Shown one piece after another: positions 54,006 through 62,688 of a DNA stretch of 64,000 bases (position 1 is its first letter; each line of letters begins with the position of its first letter). The stretch covers positions 1 through 64,000 of the forward strand of contig URVM01000014.1 of NCBI GenBank assembly GCA_900551325.1, written 5' to 3'. A program made the translations under genes and the position numbers. The stretch comes from an uncultured Eubacteriales bacterium. Its GTDB lineage: Bacteria; Bacillota; Clostridia; Lachnospirales; Cellulosilyticaceae. The notes under the pieces were generated by a model that searched no databases, was not told the DNA's origin, and worked only from the letters and a program-made list of their open reading frames with translations.

Positions 54006-55295
54006 TTGGATTCGGTACTGTTGGTACAACTTGTAGTTCTTGTCATTTTACTAATAGGGTCAGCCTTTTTCTCAGCTTCTGAAACTGCCCTTATGTCTAT
54101 TAGTAAAATCGATGCTCGTCATATGGTGGATCAAAACATTAAAAATGCAAAAATTGTGAGTAAGTTGGTAGAAGACCCTAATAAATTATTAGGTGCTATC
54201 TTAGTTGGAAATAACATTGTAAATATTGGTGCTTCATCACTAGCAACGGTTATTGCTACAAACATAGTAGGAAGTGCTGGTGCTGGGATTGCAACAGGGG
54301 TTATGACTCTTTTAGTTCTTATCTTTGGTGAGATCACTCCAAAGTCATTATCAACTCAAAAGGCTCATGAAGTAGCTTGCTTTGTAGCAAGACCTATTTC
54401 TATTTTAGTTGTTATCTTTAACCCTCTTGTTAAAGTACTTATGTTTATTTCTAACCTTATCATTAGAATCTTTGGTGGTAAGATTGATACAAGTAAACCT
54501 TTCATCACAACAGATGAACTTAAAACCATTGTTACAGTAAGTCATGAAGAAGGCGTTATTGAAGAAGAAGAAAAAGAAATGATTTACAATGTGTTTGGTT
54601 TTGGTGACTCTTTCACAAAAGACGTTATGATTCCTAGAACAGATATGATAGCAGTAGATGCTAATGCTACATATGAGGAGATAATCGATTTATATAAGCA
54701 AGAACAATTTTCACGTATGCCTGTATATCAAGAATCTCACGATAATATTATTGGTGTTATTTATGTGAAAGACCTTCTTCTAAAACAGTTTAATCCTGAA
54801 GACTTTGTAATGGCTGATTTCTTAAGAGATGTTTACTTCGTTCATGAATTTAAACGTATTGATGAACTCTTTAAAGAAATGCGTTCTAAAAAAATTGGTA
54901 TGGCCATTGTAGTTGATGAGTACGGCGGTACTTCTGGTATTGTAACTTTAGAAGACTTGATAGAAGAAATCGTGGGCGATATTGATGATGAGTACGACAT
55001 GACTGAAGATAGTTTTGTAAAACTAAACGATAAAGAGTATCTTGTAGATGGTTCTTTCAGAATTAGCGACTTTAATGATGAGCTACATCTTGATATTTCA
55101 TCAAATGAGTTTGACTCTATTGGTGGTTTTATCATTGGTCTTCTTGACCGCTTCCCTGATGAAGGTGAAGTTGTAACTTATGAAGGGATTACCTTTAGAG
55201 TACAAGAAACTATGAATAATCGTATTAATAAATTAAAGGTCACTCTATGTGATGAACTAGTACAACAACTAGTAGCCAGAGAAAAAGAAGATTAA
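54006..55295 (+). CDS. CNNM/CorC-type (HlyC/CorC) membrane protein
   Basis: In this 429-residue protein the N-terminal DUF21 domain has about four hydrophobic segments (1-165, including SAFFSASETALMSIS). A pair of CBS domains lies at about 205-330 with DVMIPRTDMIAVD and VVDEYGGTSGIVTLEDLIEEIVGDI. The C-terminal transporter-associated domain (about 340-425) follows. Such proteins are linked to magnesium or cobalt efflux and homeostasis. The start is TTG, with GGAGAGTG upstream. The stop lies in the terminator stem. Confidence 0.9.
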   Translation: MDSVLLVQLVVLVILLIGSAFFSASETALMSISKIDARHMVDQNIKNAKIVSKLVEDPNKLLGAILVGNNIVNIGASSLATVIATNIVGSAGAGIATGVMTLLVLIFGEITPKSLSTQKAHEVACFVARPISILVVIFNPLVKVLMFISNLIIRIFGGKIDTSKPFITTDELKTIVTVSHEEGVIEEEEKEMIYNVFGFGDSFTKDVMIPRTDMIAVDANATYEEIIDLYKQEQFSRMPVYQESHDNIIGVIYVKDLLLKQFNPEDFVMADFLRDVYFVHEFKRIDELFKEMRSKKIGMAIVVDEYGGTSGIVTLEDLIEEIVGDIDDEYDMTEDSFVKLNDKEYLVDGSFRISDFNDELHLDISSNEFDSIGGFIIGLLDRFPDEGEVVTYEGITFRVQETMNNRINKLKVTLCDELVQQLVAREKED

Positions 55296-55318
55296 GCCCG
55301 AGCTTAATCTTCTTTTTT
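55285..55318. terminator. Bidirectional terminator between CNNM/CorC gene and trpA
   Basis: Arms AAGAAGATTAAGC and GCTTAATCTTCTT with a 4-base loop, plus A- and T-tracts. It ends the plus-strand gene and is the only clear terminator for the minus-strand trp operon, about 100 bases past trpA. Confidence 0.8.
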
Positions 55319-55420
55319 ATTATTTTCTATTAATTTATTTGCTTATTTTTTATTAATTACTTGTTCTTATTTAATCTAATTTATTTTCTATTTTTTTCTC
55401 TATTCTAATCTCTCTTATCT

Positions 55421-56212
55421 CTAAATAGCTTCTAACTCCGCTATCATTTGTTCTACAAATCCTTTAATATCTTTAGTTGCAGCCTCGCCCTTTTCCTCTA
55501 TAAGTTTTACCAACGCACTTCCTACTATAACTCCATCTGTATAATTCTTTATTTGCCTTACTTGTTTAGGTGTTGTAATACCAAAGCCTATAGCTGTAGG
55601 TATGGTGGCTACTTCTTGAATCTCACTAAACATTTCATCAAAATCTGTTGTAAGTTCCCTTCTTGTACCTGTTACCCCTAAGGAAGATACACAGTATAGG
55701 AATCCTTTAGCCCCATTCGCAATAGAAGCTACTCTATCTGTTGAAGTCGGTGCAATAAGTCTAATCATATGGATATTGTATTCCTTTGCTACACTCTCAA
55801 ACTCTTCTATTTCCTCTATAGGCATATCTGGTACTATCACTCCATCTATCCCTACTTCTTCACATCTTCTAAAAAAGTTTGCAGGCTTATAATGAAAAAT
55901 CATATTACTATAAATGAGAAAAACTAAGGCTGCTTTAGTTGTAGGACGTACCTCTTCTACAAGGTTGAAAATCCTATCTAAGTCTATAGGATTCTTTAAG
56001 GCACGTACATTAGCATTTTGTATAGTCTCACCGTCTGCTATAGGATCAGAAAAGGGTATACCTAATTCTATAATGTGACTCCCACATTCATCTAAAACTT
56101 GAATGAATTTTTTTGTAGCTTCTAGATGTGGGTCTCCTGCTGTAATAAAAGGGATAAAAGCTTTTTTCCCTTCTTCTTTTAGCTGTATAAACTGTTTATC
56201 TATTCTATTCAT
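55421..56212 (-). CDS. trpA: Tryptophan synthase, alpha chain
   Basis: This 263-residue TIM-barrel enzyme cleaves indole-3-glycerol phosphate to indole, which is channelled to TrpB. The catalytic Glu and Asp are in ELGIPFSDPIADGETIQ. Length is normal. It overlaps trpB by 8 bases and is the last gene of the trp operon. Confidence 0.95.
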   Translation of the reverse strand: MNRIDKQFIQLKEEGKKAFIPFITAGDPHLEATKKFIQVLDECGSHIIELGIPFSDPIADGETIQNANVRALKNPIDLDRIFNLVEEVRPTTKAALVFLIYSNMIFHYKPANFFRRCEEVGIDGVIVPDMPIEEIEEFESVAKEYNIHMIRLIAPTSTDRVASIANGAKGFLYCVSSLGVTGTRRELTTDFDEMFSEIQEVATIPTAIGFGITTPKQVRQIKNYTDGVIVGSALVKLIEEKGEAATKDIKGFVEQMIAELEAI

Positions 56213-57392
56213 TGAGTGCTACCCCCCTATATCTTGCTATATGTGCCACATCCTTATCTCCACGTCCTGATAGATTAACAACTATAATCTGATCTTTTCC
56301 CATTTGTGGTGCTAGCTTTATAGCTTGTGCAATAGCATGAGCACTTTCTATAGCTGGAATAATTCCTTCAGTTTTTGATAAATATTCAAAGGCCTCTACT
56401 GCTTCTATATCAGTAATTACTTCATAGGTTGCTCTCTTGGTATCTTTTAGCTGAGCATGCTCAGGACCTATCCCTGGATAATCTAGACCTGCTGAAATAG
56501 AGTATACAGGCGCGATATAGCCTTCTGGTGTTTGTAGAAAGTAAGATTTCATACCATGGAAAATCCCTCTTTCCCCCAACGTTAATGTAGCCGCATGATC
56601 CTTTGTTTCTATGCCCCTTCCACCTGCTTCAACACCTACTAACCTTACATCCTCATCTTCTATAAAATTATAGAAAAGCCCCATAGCATTACTTCCACCC
56701 CCTACACAAGCAATAAGCGTATGAGGTAAGCATCCTTCTAACTCTAGTATCTGCTCTTTCACTTCTTTTCCTATAATACTTTGAAAGTCTCTCACCATCA
56801 TAGGATAAGGGTGAGGACCCATTACTGACCCAATGCAATAAAAGGTATCTTCTACCCTTTTACACCACTCCATAAGTGCTGCATTTACTGCATCTTTTAG
56901 TGTATGTGTCCCTGTTGTAACTGAATTTACTTTTGCACCTAGAAGTTCCATGCGATATACATTGAGTGCCTGACGCTCTACATCTTCTGCACCCATAAAG
57001 ATTTCACATTCCATCCCCATAAGTGCTGCTACTGTAGCTGTAGCTACACCATGCTGTCCCGCTCCCGTCTCTGCTATAATACGTTTCTTACCCATTTTCT
57101 TAGCCAGTAATATTTGCCCTAGAACATTATTAATCTTATGAGAACCTGTATGGTTTAAATCTTCTCTCTTAAGATAAATCTTTGCTCCACCTAAGTCTTT
57201 AGACATCTTCTGTGCGTAGTATAACAAAGATGGTCTACCTGTATAATTTCTAAATAGCTCCCTTAACTCTTCTTTATACAAAGGATCATCCTTATATAAT
57301 GTATAAGCCTCCTCTAACTCCTTCACCGCTTTCATTAAAGTTTCTCCTATATATTGTCCACCGTATACGCCAAATCTTCCACAGTTATCCAC
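56205..57392 (-). CDS. trpB: Tryptophan synthase, beta chain
   Basis: This 395-residue PLP enzyme joins indole and serine to form tryptophan. The PLP lysine is in HTGSHKINNVLGQ (about 85), and the phosphate loop is CVGGGSNAMG. It has N-terminal GRFGVYGGQYIGETLM, typical of the TrpB1 type that works with TrpA. The start is GTG after GAGGAAAAG. It overlaps trpF and trpA by 8 bases each. Confidence 0.95.
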   Translation of the reverse strand: MDNCGRFGVYGGQYIGETLMKAVKELEEAYTLYKDDPLYKEELRELFRNYTGRPSLLYYAQKMSKDLGGAKIYLKREDLNHTGSHKINNVLGQILLAKKMGKKRIIAETGAGQHGVATATVAALMGMECEIFMGAEDVERQALNVYRMELLGAKVNSVTTGTHTLKDAVNAALMEWCKRVEDTFYCIGSVMGPHPYPMMVRDFQSIIGKEVKEQILELEGCLPHTLIACVGGGSNAMGLFYNFIEDEDVRLVGVEAGGRGIETKDHAATLTLGERGIFHGMKSYFLQTPEGYIAPVYSISAGLDYPGIGPEHAQLKDTKRATYEVITDIEAVEAFEYLSKTEGIIPAIESAHAIAQAIKLAPQMGKDQIIVVNLSGRGDKDVAHIARYRGVALNE

Positions 57393-57996
57393 ATCTTTTC
57401 CTCACTTTCTCTATAACTTCTTTTACTTTGTGCATATCTTTCTTGCCATCTATTTCTATCTTTGAACTTAAATCTATACTATAAGGGGAGTAGCTAAGTG
57501 CCTCATCTATATTTTCTAAGCCTATTCCTCCTGCTAAGAAGTAGGGCTTTGTCGTATTCCCTAATAACCTCCAGTCAAAGCACTTACCTGTACCCCCATG
57601 ACTCCTCTCACTCTTTTTATCTAGTAAATAATAATCTACATCTACATCTACATCTGGTAACTCTATCTTTTCTCCTACTTGAATAGCCTTTATAAGAGGC
57701 AATCTTATGTATCTTTTAAGGTTCTCTATATACCCTTTATCTTCATTTCCATGTAATTGAACTAAATCAATAATTCCTTCTTCTGCTAACTGAATGATTT
57801 CATCTATATTATGATTTACAAAAACACCTACTGTTTCTATTGTAGGATGTAAATATGCCTTTAAAGCTTTGGCCCTATAATAATCTATCTGCCTTTTACT
57901 AGTTGCAAATACAAAGCCTATATAGTCTGGCTTTAAAAGATTGAGAAATTCTATTTCTTCTTTGTATTGAATACCACAAATTTTAATTTTAATCAT
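57385..57996 (-). CDS. trpF: Phosphoribosylanthranilate isomerase
   Basis: This 203-residue TIM-barrel enzyme has the catalytic Cys in KICGIQ at the start, VGVFVNHN, VQLHGNED and SSKIEIDGKKD near the end. It is encoded 12 bases after trpC as a separate gene, not fused with it as in enteric bacteria. Confidence 0.93.
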   Translation of the reverse strand: MIKIKICGIQYKEEIEFLNLLKPDYIGFVFATSKRQIDYYRAKALKAYLHPTIETVGVFVNHNIDEIIQLAEEGIIDLVQLHGNEDKGYIENLKRYIRLPLIKAIQVGEKIELPDVDVDVDYYLLDKKSERSHGGTGKCFDWRLLGNTTKPYFLAGGIGLENIDEALSYSPYSIDLSSKIEIDGKKDMHKVKEVIEKVRKRCG

Positions 57997-58008
57997 ATAA
58001 CCTACCTA

Positions 58009-58818
58009 TTAGAGGTATGCTCTATCCTTCCTACATACTCTTACAAAGTCTTTAATGGTAGCCTCCATATCTTTAGCTGTTACAAAGCTTTCTCCAATAA
58101 GAACACCGTCTACCTTTTTTGAGCCTAACAACATTAGGTCCTCTTCGTTTCTTATACCACTTTCTGAGACTACCAGCTTATCCTTTGGTATGTGCTTACT
58201 TAATCTTAAGGTAGCTTCAATATCTACATGAAAAGAGCGTAAGCTACGATTATTAATACCTATAATATTGGCATCTATAGCTAAAGCTTTTTCTAAATCT
58301 TCTTCATCGTGAACTTCTAAAAGCACATCCATATCTAAATCATAGGCTAACGTATAAAGCTCCTTTAGAATTTCCTTCTCTAACATGGTTGCTATAAGCA
58401 GTATGGCATCTGCCCCTATTGCCTTTGCTTTATAAATTTGCCATGGATCAAAGATAAAATCTTTATTTAGTATAGGCAGCTTACTTACTTTGCTTACCTC
58501 ATATAACACATCATAGTCTCCTAAAAAGTAATCTGGTTCTGTCAGTATAGAAATGGCTCTAATACCATACTTTTCATATAAATAGGCTACTTGAATCGGG
58601 TTTAAGTTCTCATTTAATATGCCTTTAGAAGGTGAAGCCTTCTTTATTTCACCTATAATACTTATACCTGGTTGTAATAAGGCCTCCTTAAAACTTCTTT
58701 TCTTTTCCCTTTTCATTATTCCACTAGATACACATTCTTGTAAGTGTGATAGAGGTACTTCTTTTTTTAGCGTTTTTATACGTTTATACCTTGTAGCATA
58801 AATCTTATCTAAATACAT
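58009..58818 (-). CDS. trpC: Indole-3-glycerol phosphate synthase
   Basis: This is a 269-residue TIM-barrel enzyme, with the catalytic Lys/Ser region IGEIKKASPSKG (about 55-66), LNKDFIFDPWQIY and SESGIRNEEDL. It overlaps trpD by 10 bases. Confidence 0.95.
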   Translation of the reverse strand: MYLDKIYATRYKRIKTLKKEVPLSHLQECVSSGIMKREKKRSFKEALLQPGISIIGEIKKASPSKGILNENLNPIQVAYLYEKYGIRAISILTEPDYFLGDYDVLYEVSKVSKLPILNKDFIFDPWQIYKAKAIGADAILLIATMLEKEILKELYTLAYDLDMDVLLEVHDEEDLEKALAIDANIIGINNRSLRSFHVDIEATLRLSKHIPKDKLVVSESGIRNEEDLMLLGSKKVDGVLIGESFVTAKDMEATIKDFVRVCRKDRAYL

Positions 58819-59837
58819 AAGCCCTCCCCTACTTTATGGGTTGCTACTAGAAAATCATTAAGCTTTTCTAATGCTTTACCACCTTCTATCATTTCTCTTG
58901 CCAGTTGTATACATTCTCTTAAGTTACGGTCCCCCAGCCCAATATATATAGCAAAACCACTATTTAAGATGACCATGTCAGTCTTAGGTCCTTTTTCTTC
59001 ATTCCTTAAAATACTTAAAGCAATGTCTGCATTTTTCCTAGCCTCTCCTCCTACTAAGTCTTGAATGTGGCAACGCTTAAGACCTAGCATTTCAGGTTCA
59101 ATAAAAAAGCTATTTAGCTTCCCATCCCTTATTTCACAGGCAATAGTTTTTGTAGTCAAACTTACTTCATCTAAGCCATCTAAACCACATACAACCATAG
59201 CCCTTTTGACTCCTAAGTTGACAAGTACCTTTGCCATCGGAAGAATAAGCTTTTCATCATAAACACCTAGAAGTTGTAAATTAGCATAGGCAGGATTAGC
59301 CAGAGGCCCTAAAATATTAAAAATACTTCTTATAGCTAGTTCCCTTCTTGGCTTAGCCGCATACTTCATACACCCATGATAACTTTGGGCAAACATAAAG
59401 CAGATACCTATATCTTGTAGAAGCTGTAAGTTTTCCATAGGGGATAAACTAAGTCTTGCCCCTAAACTTTCTAGTACATCTGCACTTCCACATTTACTAG
59501 ACACAGAACGATTGCCGTGTTTGGCTACCTTTATTCCTGTAGCAGCTACTACAAAACTACTTACTGTAGATATGTTGAAGGTACCTACCCCATCTCCCCC
59601 TGTTCCTACTATGTCCATTACATCTCCGTGGACCTCAAGGTGATTACACATTTTACGCATAACCTTTGCTGATGCTGTAATCTCTTCTACCGTTTCCCCC
59701 TTCATACGCATGGCCGTTAGAAAACTTCCTATTTGTGCTTCACTTGCCTTCCCTTCCATAATGAGCATCATAGCTTCCTCTGCTTCTGCTAAAGATAAAT
59801 TTTCCTTATTAACTATCTTTTTAATATACTTTTCCAT
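58809..59837 (-). CDS. trpD: Anthranilate phosphoribosyltransferase
   Basis: This 342-residue enzyme links anthranilate to PRPP. Signature GTGGDGVGTFNIST (about 81-94) and KHGNRSVSSKCGSADVLE are present. It is a separate protein, not fused with trpG. It overlaps trpG by 17 bases. Confidence 0.95.
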   Translation of the reverse strand: MEKYIKKIVNKENLSLAEAEEAMMLIMEGKASEAQIGSFLTAMRMKGETVEEITASAKVMRKMCNHLEVHGDVMDIVGTGGDGVGTFNISTVSSFVVAATGIKVAKHGNRSVSSKCGSADVLESLGARLSLSPMENLQLLQDIGICFMFAQSYHGCMKYAAKPRRELAIRSIFNILGPLANPAYANLQLLGVYDEKLILPMAKVLVNLGVKRAMVVCGLDGLDEVSLTTKTIACEIRDGKLNSFFIEPEMLGLKRCHIQDLVGGEARKNADIALSILRNEEKGPKTDMVILNSGFAIYIGLGDRNLRECIQLAREMIEGGKALEKLNDFLVATHKVGEGLCI

Positions 59838-60414
59838 CTTTTCCTACCTCCAAGAAGTTTGCTATAATCCTTTTCCCTTCAGGTGTTAAGATAGATTCTG
59901 GATGAAATTGAATACCATATACCGGATAGGTTCTATGTGCAATCCCCATTATCTCCCCTGCTTCATCCTCTGCAATAATCCTTAGTTCATCCCCTAAGCT
60001 TTCCCTCTCTATAATAAGTGAATGATACCTCCCACCTTCAATAATAGGTGGTAATCCTACAAATATAGGTGAAGCACAGGCAATATGAATAGGTGTAGCC
60101 TTGCCATGAATCATAGTCTTAGCTGGTAAAACTATACTACCAAAGGCCTCCCCTATAGCTTGATGCCCTAGGCAAATACCAAGTATAGGTATAGAAGAAG
60201 CAAACATTCTAATAAGTTCTATACAAATGCCTGCATCTTTAGGGTATTTAGGTCCAGGTGAAATAATAATACTTCTTGGATTTAATCTTTCTACTTCCTC
60301 AAGAGTGAGTGCATCGTTATACTTTACTAAAATCTCTTCTTCCCCTACACACTCTCCTACATACTGGTAAAGGTTATAGGTAAAGCTATCATAATTATCA
60401 ATAATTAAAATCAT
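59821..60414 (-). CDS. trpG: Anthranilate synthase, glutamine amidotransferase component
   Basis: This 197-residue class I amidotransferase has the nucleophilic Cys in ILGICLGHQAIGEAFG (about 79) and the His/Glu pair in IQFHPESILTPEG. It supplies ammonia to TrpE. It overlaps trpE by 4 bases. The same protein may serve folate synthesis, but no pab genes are near. Confidence 0.94.
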   Translation of the reverse strand: MILIIDNYDSFTYNLYQYVGECVGEEEILVKYNDALTLEEVERLNPRSIIISPGPKYPKDAGICIELIRMFASSIPILGICLGHQAIGEAFGSIVLPAKTMIHGKATPIHIACASPIFVGLPPIIEGGRYHSLIIERESLGDELRIIAEDEAGEIMGIAHRTYPVYGIQFHPESILTPEGKRIIANFLEVGKDGKVY

Positions 60415-61829
60415 TCCATTTCCCCTACTTTCCGAATAGCTTTAATCAGTGCAGATAACTTACTCATTACTTCTTCGTACTCTATTTCTGGAATAGAATC
60501 TAGTACAATCCCTGCACCAGCTTGCATAACCCCAAGGCTTCCCTTCTTTACGATGGTACGTATAGCAATACACATATCTAATGTGCCATTAAAACTTATA
60601 TAACCAATAGCACCACCATATACTTCCCGCTTCTTTTCTTCTAGTTCTTCTATAATCTCCATTGCTCGTATTTTAGGAGCACCTGATAAAGTACCTGCTG
60701 GTAATATAGCTCCCAGTGCATCTATACCATCCTTTTCATCCATTAAGCTCCCTCTTACTTCACTTACCATATGCATCACATGGGAATATGGATAAATTTC
60801 TTTATATCTAGTCACCTTTACTGTACTAAACTTGCTAACCATCCCTATATCGTTTCTCCCTAAATCTACTAACATATCATGTTCTGCATTTTCCTTCTTA
60901 TCATTTAAGAGTTCTTCTTTCAACCTTCTATCTTCTTCATCTGTCTTTCCTCTTGGTCTTGTGCCTGCTATTGGCATAGTGGTCACACTTTTATTTACTA
61001 CTTTAACTAACATTTCTGGTGATGCACCTGCAATTTCTAAATCTCCTTGTTTAATAAGGTACATATAAGGGGAAGGGTTAATCATACGTAGTGCTCTATA
61101 AATTTCAAATAAATCTTCTTCACTACGAAAATGAAATTTAGTAGTGAGTACTGCTTGAAATATATCTCCCTTTCTTAAATACTCTTTAATCTTTTCTAAC
61201 TTCTTCTTATAACTTTCCTTTGTTTCATCTGGTATAAAGCTAATGGTGGAACCTTCCTTATGTTTATACAGCACTTTCTCCTTTTCCACCTTTTCTTTAA
61301 GCCCCTTAATGCCTTCTTTAGCTCTAGCATAGTTTATTTCTAAGTCTCCCTTAAGTGACATGAGTGTAATGAGCATTACCTTTTGTCGTTCATGGTCAAA
61401 GACAATCATCTCATCAAATAGCATCATCATTATTTCAGGTATATCTAAATCAGAAGGATTGGTAAAGCTTATAGGTTTAACATGTTGAATGCTTTCATAG
61501 CCTATATAGCCAACAGCTCCACCTATAAAAGGTGGCATATCACAAACTGGTGCAACTCTTACCTTTCTTATCTTCTGCCTTATCTTACAAAAAGGATTTT
61601 CTCCTTTTGTACTTCTTATAACCTCATAAGGTCTAAAGCCTAAAAAAGAATATCTTGCTACTTTCTTTTCCCCTTCTAGACTTTCAAGCAAAAAATAATT
61701 CTCTTCATTTCTTAAACTATACAGAACTCTTATAGGTGTATAAAAATCCATATATAATTCTTCACATACAGGTACTACGTCATAGTTTCCTACAAACTCA
61801 TAAATCTCTTCTAACACTGGATACAGCAT
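60411..61829 (-). CDS. trpE: Anthranilate synthase, component I
   Basis: This 472-residue enzyme makes anthranilate from chorismate. The C-terminal chorismate-binding part includes IAGTRPRGKTDEEDRRL and LPAGTLSGAPKIRAMEIIEELE. The N-terminal LLES motif (about 50), part of the tryptophan feedback site, is intact, so allosteric inhibition is likely. The start follows AAGGAG by 8 bases; the open frame further upstream runs into the leader terminator and is not coding. It is first in the trpEGDCFBA operon. Confidence 0.95.
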   Translation of the reverse strand: MLYPVLEEIYEFVGNYDVVPVCEELYMDFYTPIRVLYSLRNEENYFLLESLEGEKKVARYSFLGFRPYEVIRSTKGENPFCKIRQKIRKVRVAPVCDMPPFIGGAVGYIGYESIQHVKPISFTNPSDLDIPEIMMMLFDEMIVFDHERQKVMLITLMSLKGDLEINYARAKEGIKGLKEKVEKEKVLYKHKEGSTISFIPDETKESYKKKLEKIKEYLRKGDIFQAVLTTKFHFRSEEDLFEIYRALRMINPSPYMYLIKQGDLEIAGASPEMLVKVVNKSVTTMPIAGTRPRGKTDEEDRRLKEELLNDKKENAEHDMLVDLGRNDIGMVSKFSTVKVTRYKEIYPYSHVMHMVSEVRGSLMDEKDGIDALGAILPAGTLSGAPKIRAMEIIEELEEKKREVYGGAIGYISFNGTLDMCIAIRTIVKKGSLGVMQAGAGIVLDSIPEIEYEEVMSKLSALIKAIRKVGEME

Positions 61830-61874
61830 GCTTATCACTCCTTTTTTAATAAGAGCGCCCCTTAGAAAGCAATA

Positions 61875-61923
61875 AAAAAAAGCATACTCATCCTGGGAAT
61901 ATCCCAAGGATGAGTATGCTTTT
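61875..61923 (-). terminator. T-box terminator hairpin
   Basis: Arms AAAAGCATACTCATCCTTGGGA and its near complement are followed by a run of T on the minus strand; it forms when tRNA-Trp is charged and stops the trp message before trpE. Confidence 0.9.
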
Positions 61924-62165
61924 ATCACACCCACGGTGCCACCTTGATTCGTAAGTTAGGGACTTTCCCCTAAACTTACGCACTTACGCAAAATGCTATC
62001 ACATTTCTCACCTTTAACGCAGATGATACGTTGAAGCTACTAAGGATTATCCTTTTCACCACACCCTCAAGAGCCCACTTATCCAATCCGTTTACCGCTA
62101 GGCTCTCACCTTCCCTAGCTCTCTGTGCGTTCGTTATTGGTTTTACTTCTCTATCATAGGTTTTC
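61875..62165 (-). promoter_or_regulatory. Tryptophan T-box riboswitch leader
   Basis: The leader has a Stem I in which CCAAT pairs with ATTGG. Below it lies an internal loop whose 3' side contains the codon TGG (62075-62077), the specifier for Trp. The distal hairpin GCTAGG/CCTAGC holds a GGTGAGAG loop. The conserved T-box GGTGGCACCGTGGG is at 61930-61943, followed by the terminator hairpin. Uncharged tRNA-Trp should stabilise the antiterminator and allow trp transcription. Confidence 0.93.
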
Positions 62166-62188
62166 TGGTCGCTATTTAATTAATTCGT

Positions 62189-62217
62189 ATTATAATGTCC
62201 CATTAATCATTAGTCAA
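62189..62217 (-). promoter_or_regulatory. trp operon promoter
   Basis: On the minus strand TTGACT (62212-62217), a 17-base spacer and TATAAT (62189-62194) lie directly ahead of the T-box leader. Confidence 0.8.
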
Positions 62218-62250
62218 TAATTTTCTAATTATTTTATTTATTATTTTTAT

Positions 62251-62643
62251 TTACACAGTTTCAGATGGAAGATTACCTAGATTATTAGATTCATCTCCAT
62301 CCGCTAAAGAACGTAGGTATGGTGTGCCAGCTTTTGAAGTGGATACACCTACATGTTGAAGTCCATTATTCATAGCCATCTGAATAGCCTCTTCCATTGA
62401 TACACGACTACCATCTGAAAGTTCATAACCAACTACATCTCCACCTTGCTTAAGGAGCTTAGTAATACTCTTAGCACCTGCTCCACCTTCAGAAACAATA
62501 CGGTTTGTATTTTGTGCTAAAAATTCTGTAGCTGTATTAGTAGCAGCTTCCATAGTATGTGGATGTCCTGCTACAACTTCTCCATTAATAATTTGATTGT
62601 CATGCTCCTTATTTGTACTATTATTTTGTGTATTCTCATTCAT
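62251..62643 (-). CDS. DUF3892-like protein
   Basis: This 130-residue protein has a disordered, Asn/Thr-rich N-terminus (about 1-60) and a C-terminal part with VVGYELSDGSRVSMEEAIQMA and GTPYLRSLADGDESNNLGNLP, in keeping with DUF3892. The ATG is preceded by GAGGTGATAAGT; an in-frame GTG three codons earlier is part of the site. Function is unknown. Confidence 0.65.
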   Translation of the reverse strand: MNENTQNNSTNKEHDNQIINGEVVAGHPHTMEAATNTATEFLAQNTNRIVSEGGAGAKSITKLLKQGGDVVGYELSDGSRVSMEEAIQMAMNNGLQHVGVSTSKAGTPYLRSLADGDESNNLGNLPSETV

Positions 62644-62688
62644 ACTTATCACCTCAATATTAGTATGGATGAGAACTAAGGTTTTATA

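Noticed and set aside
61830..61934. N-terminal extension of TrpE by 35 residues
   Set aside because: It would lie across the T-box terminator; the ATG at 61829 has an AAGGAG site and gives the normal TrpE start.
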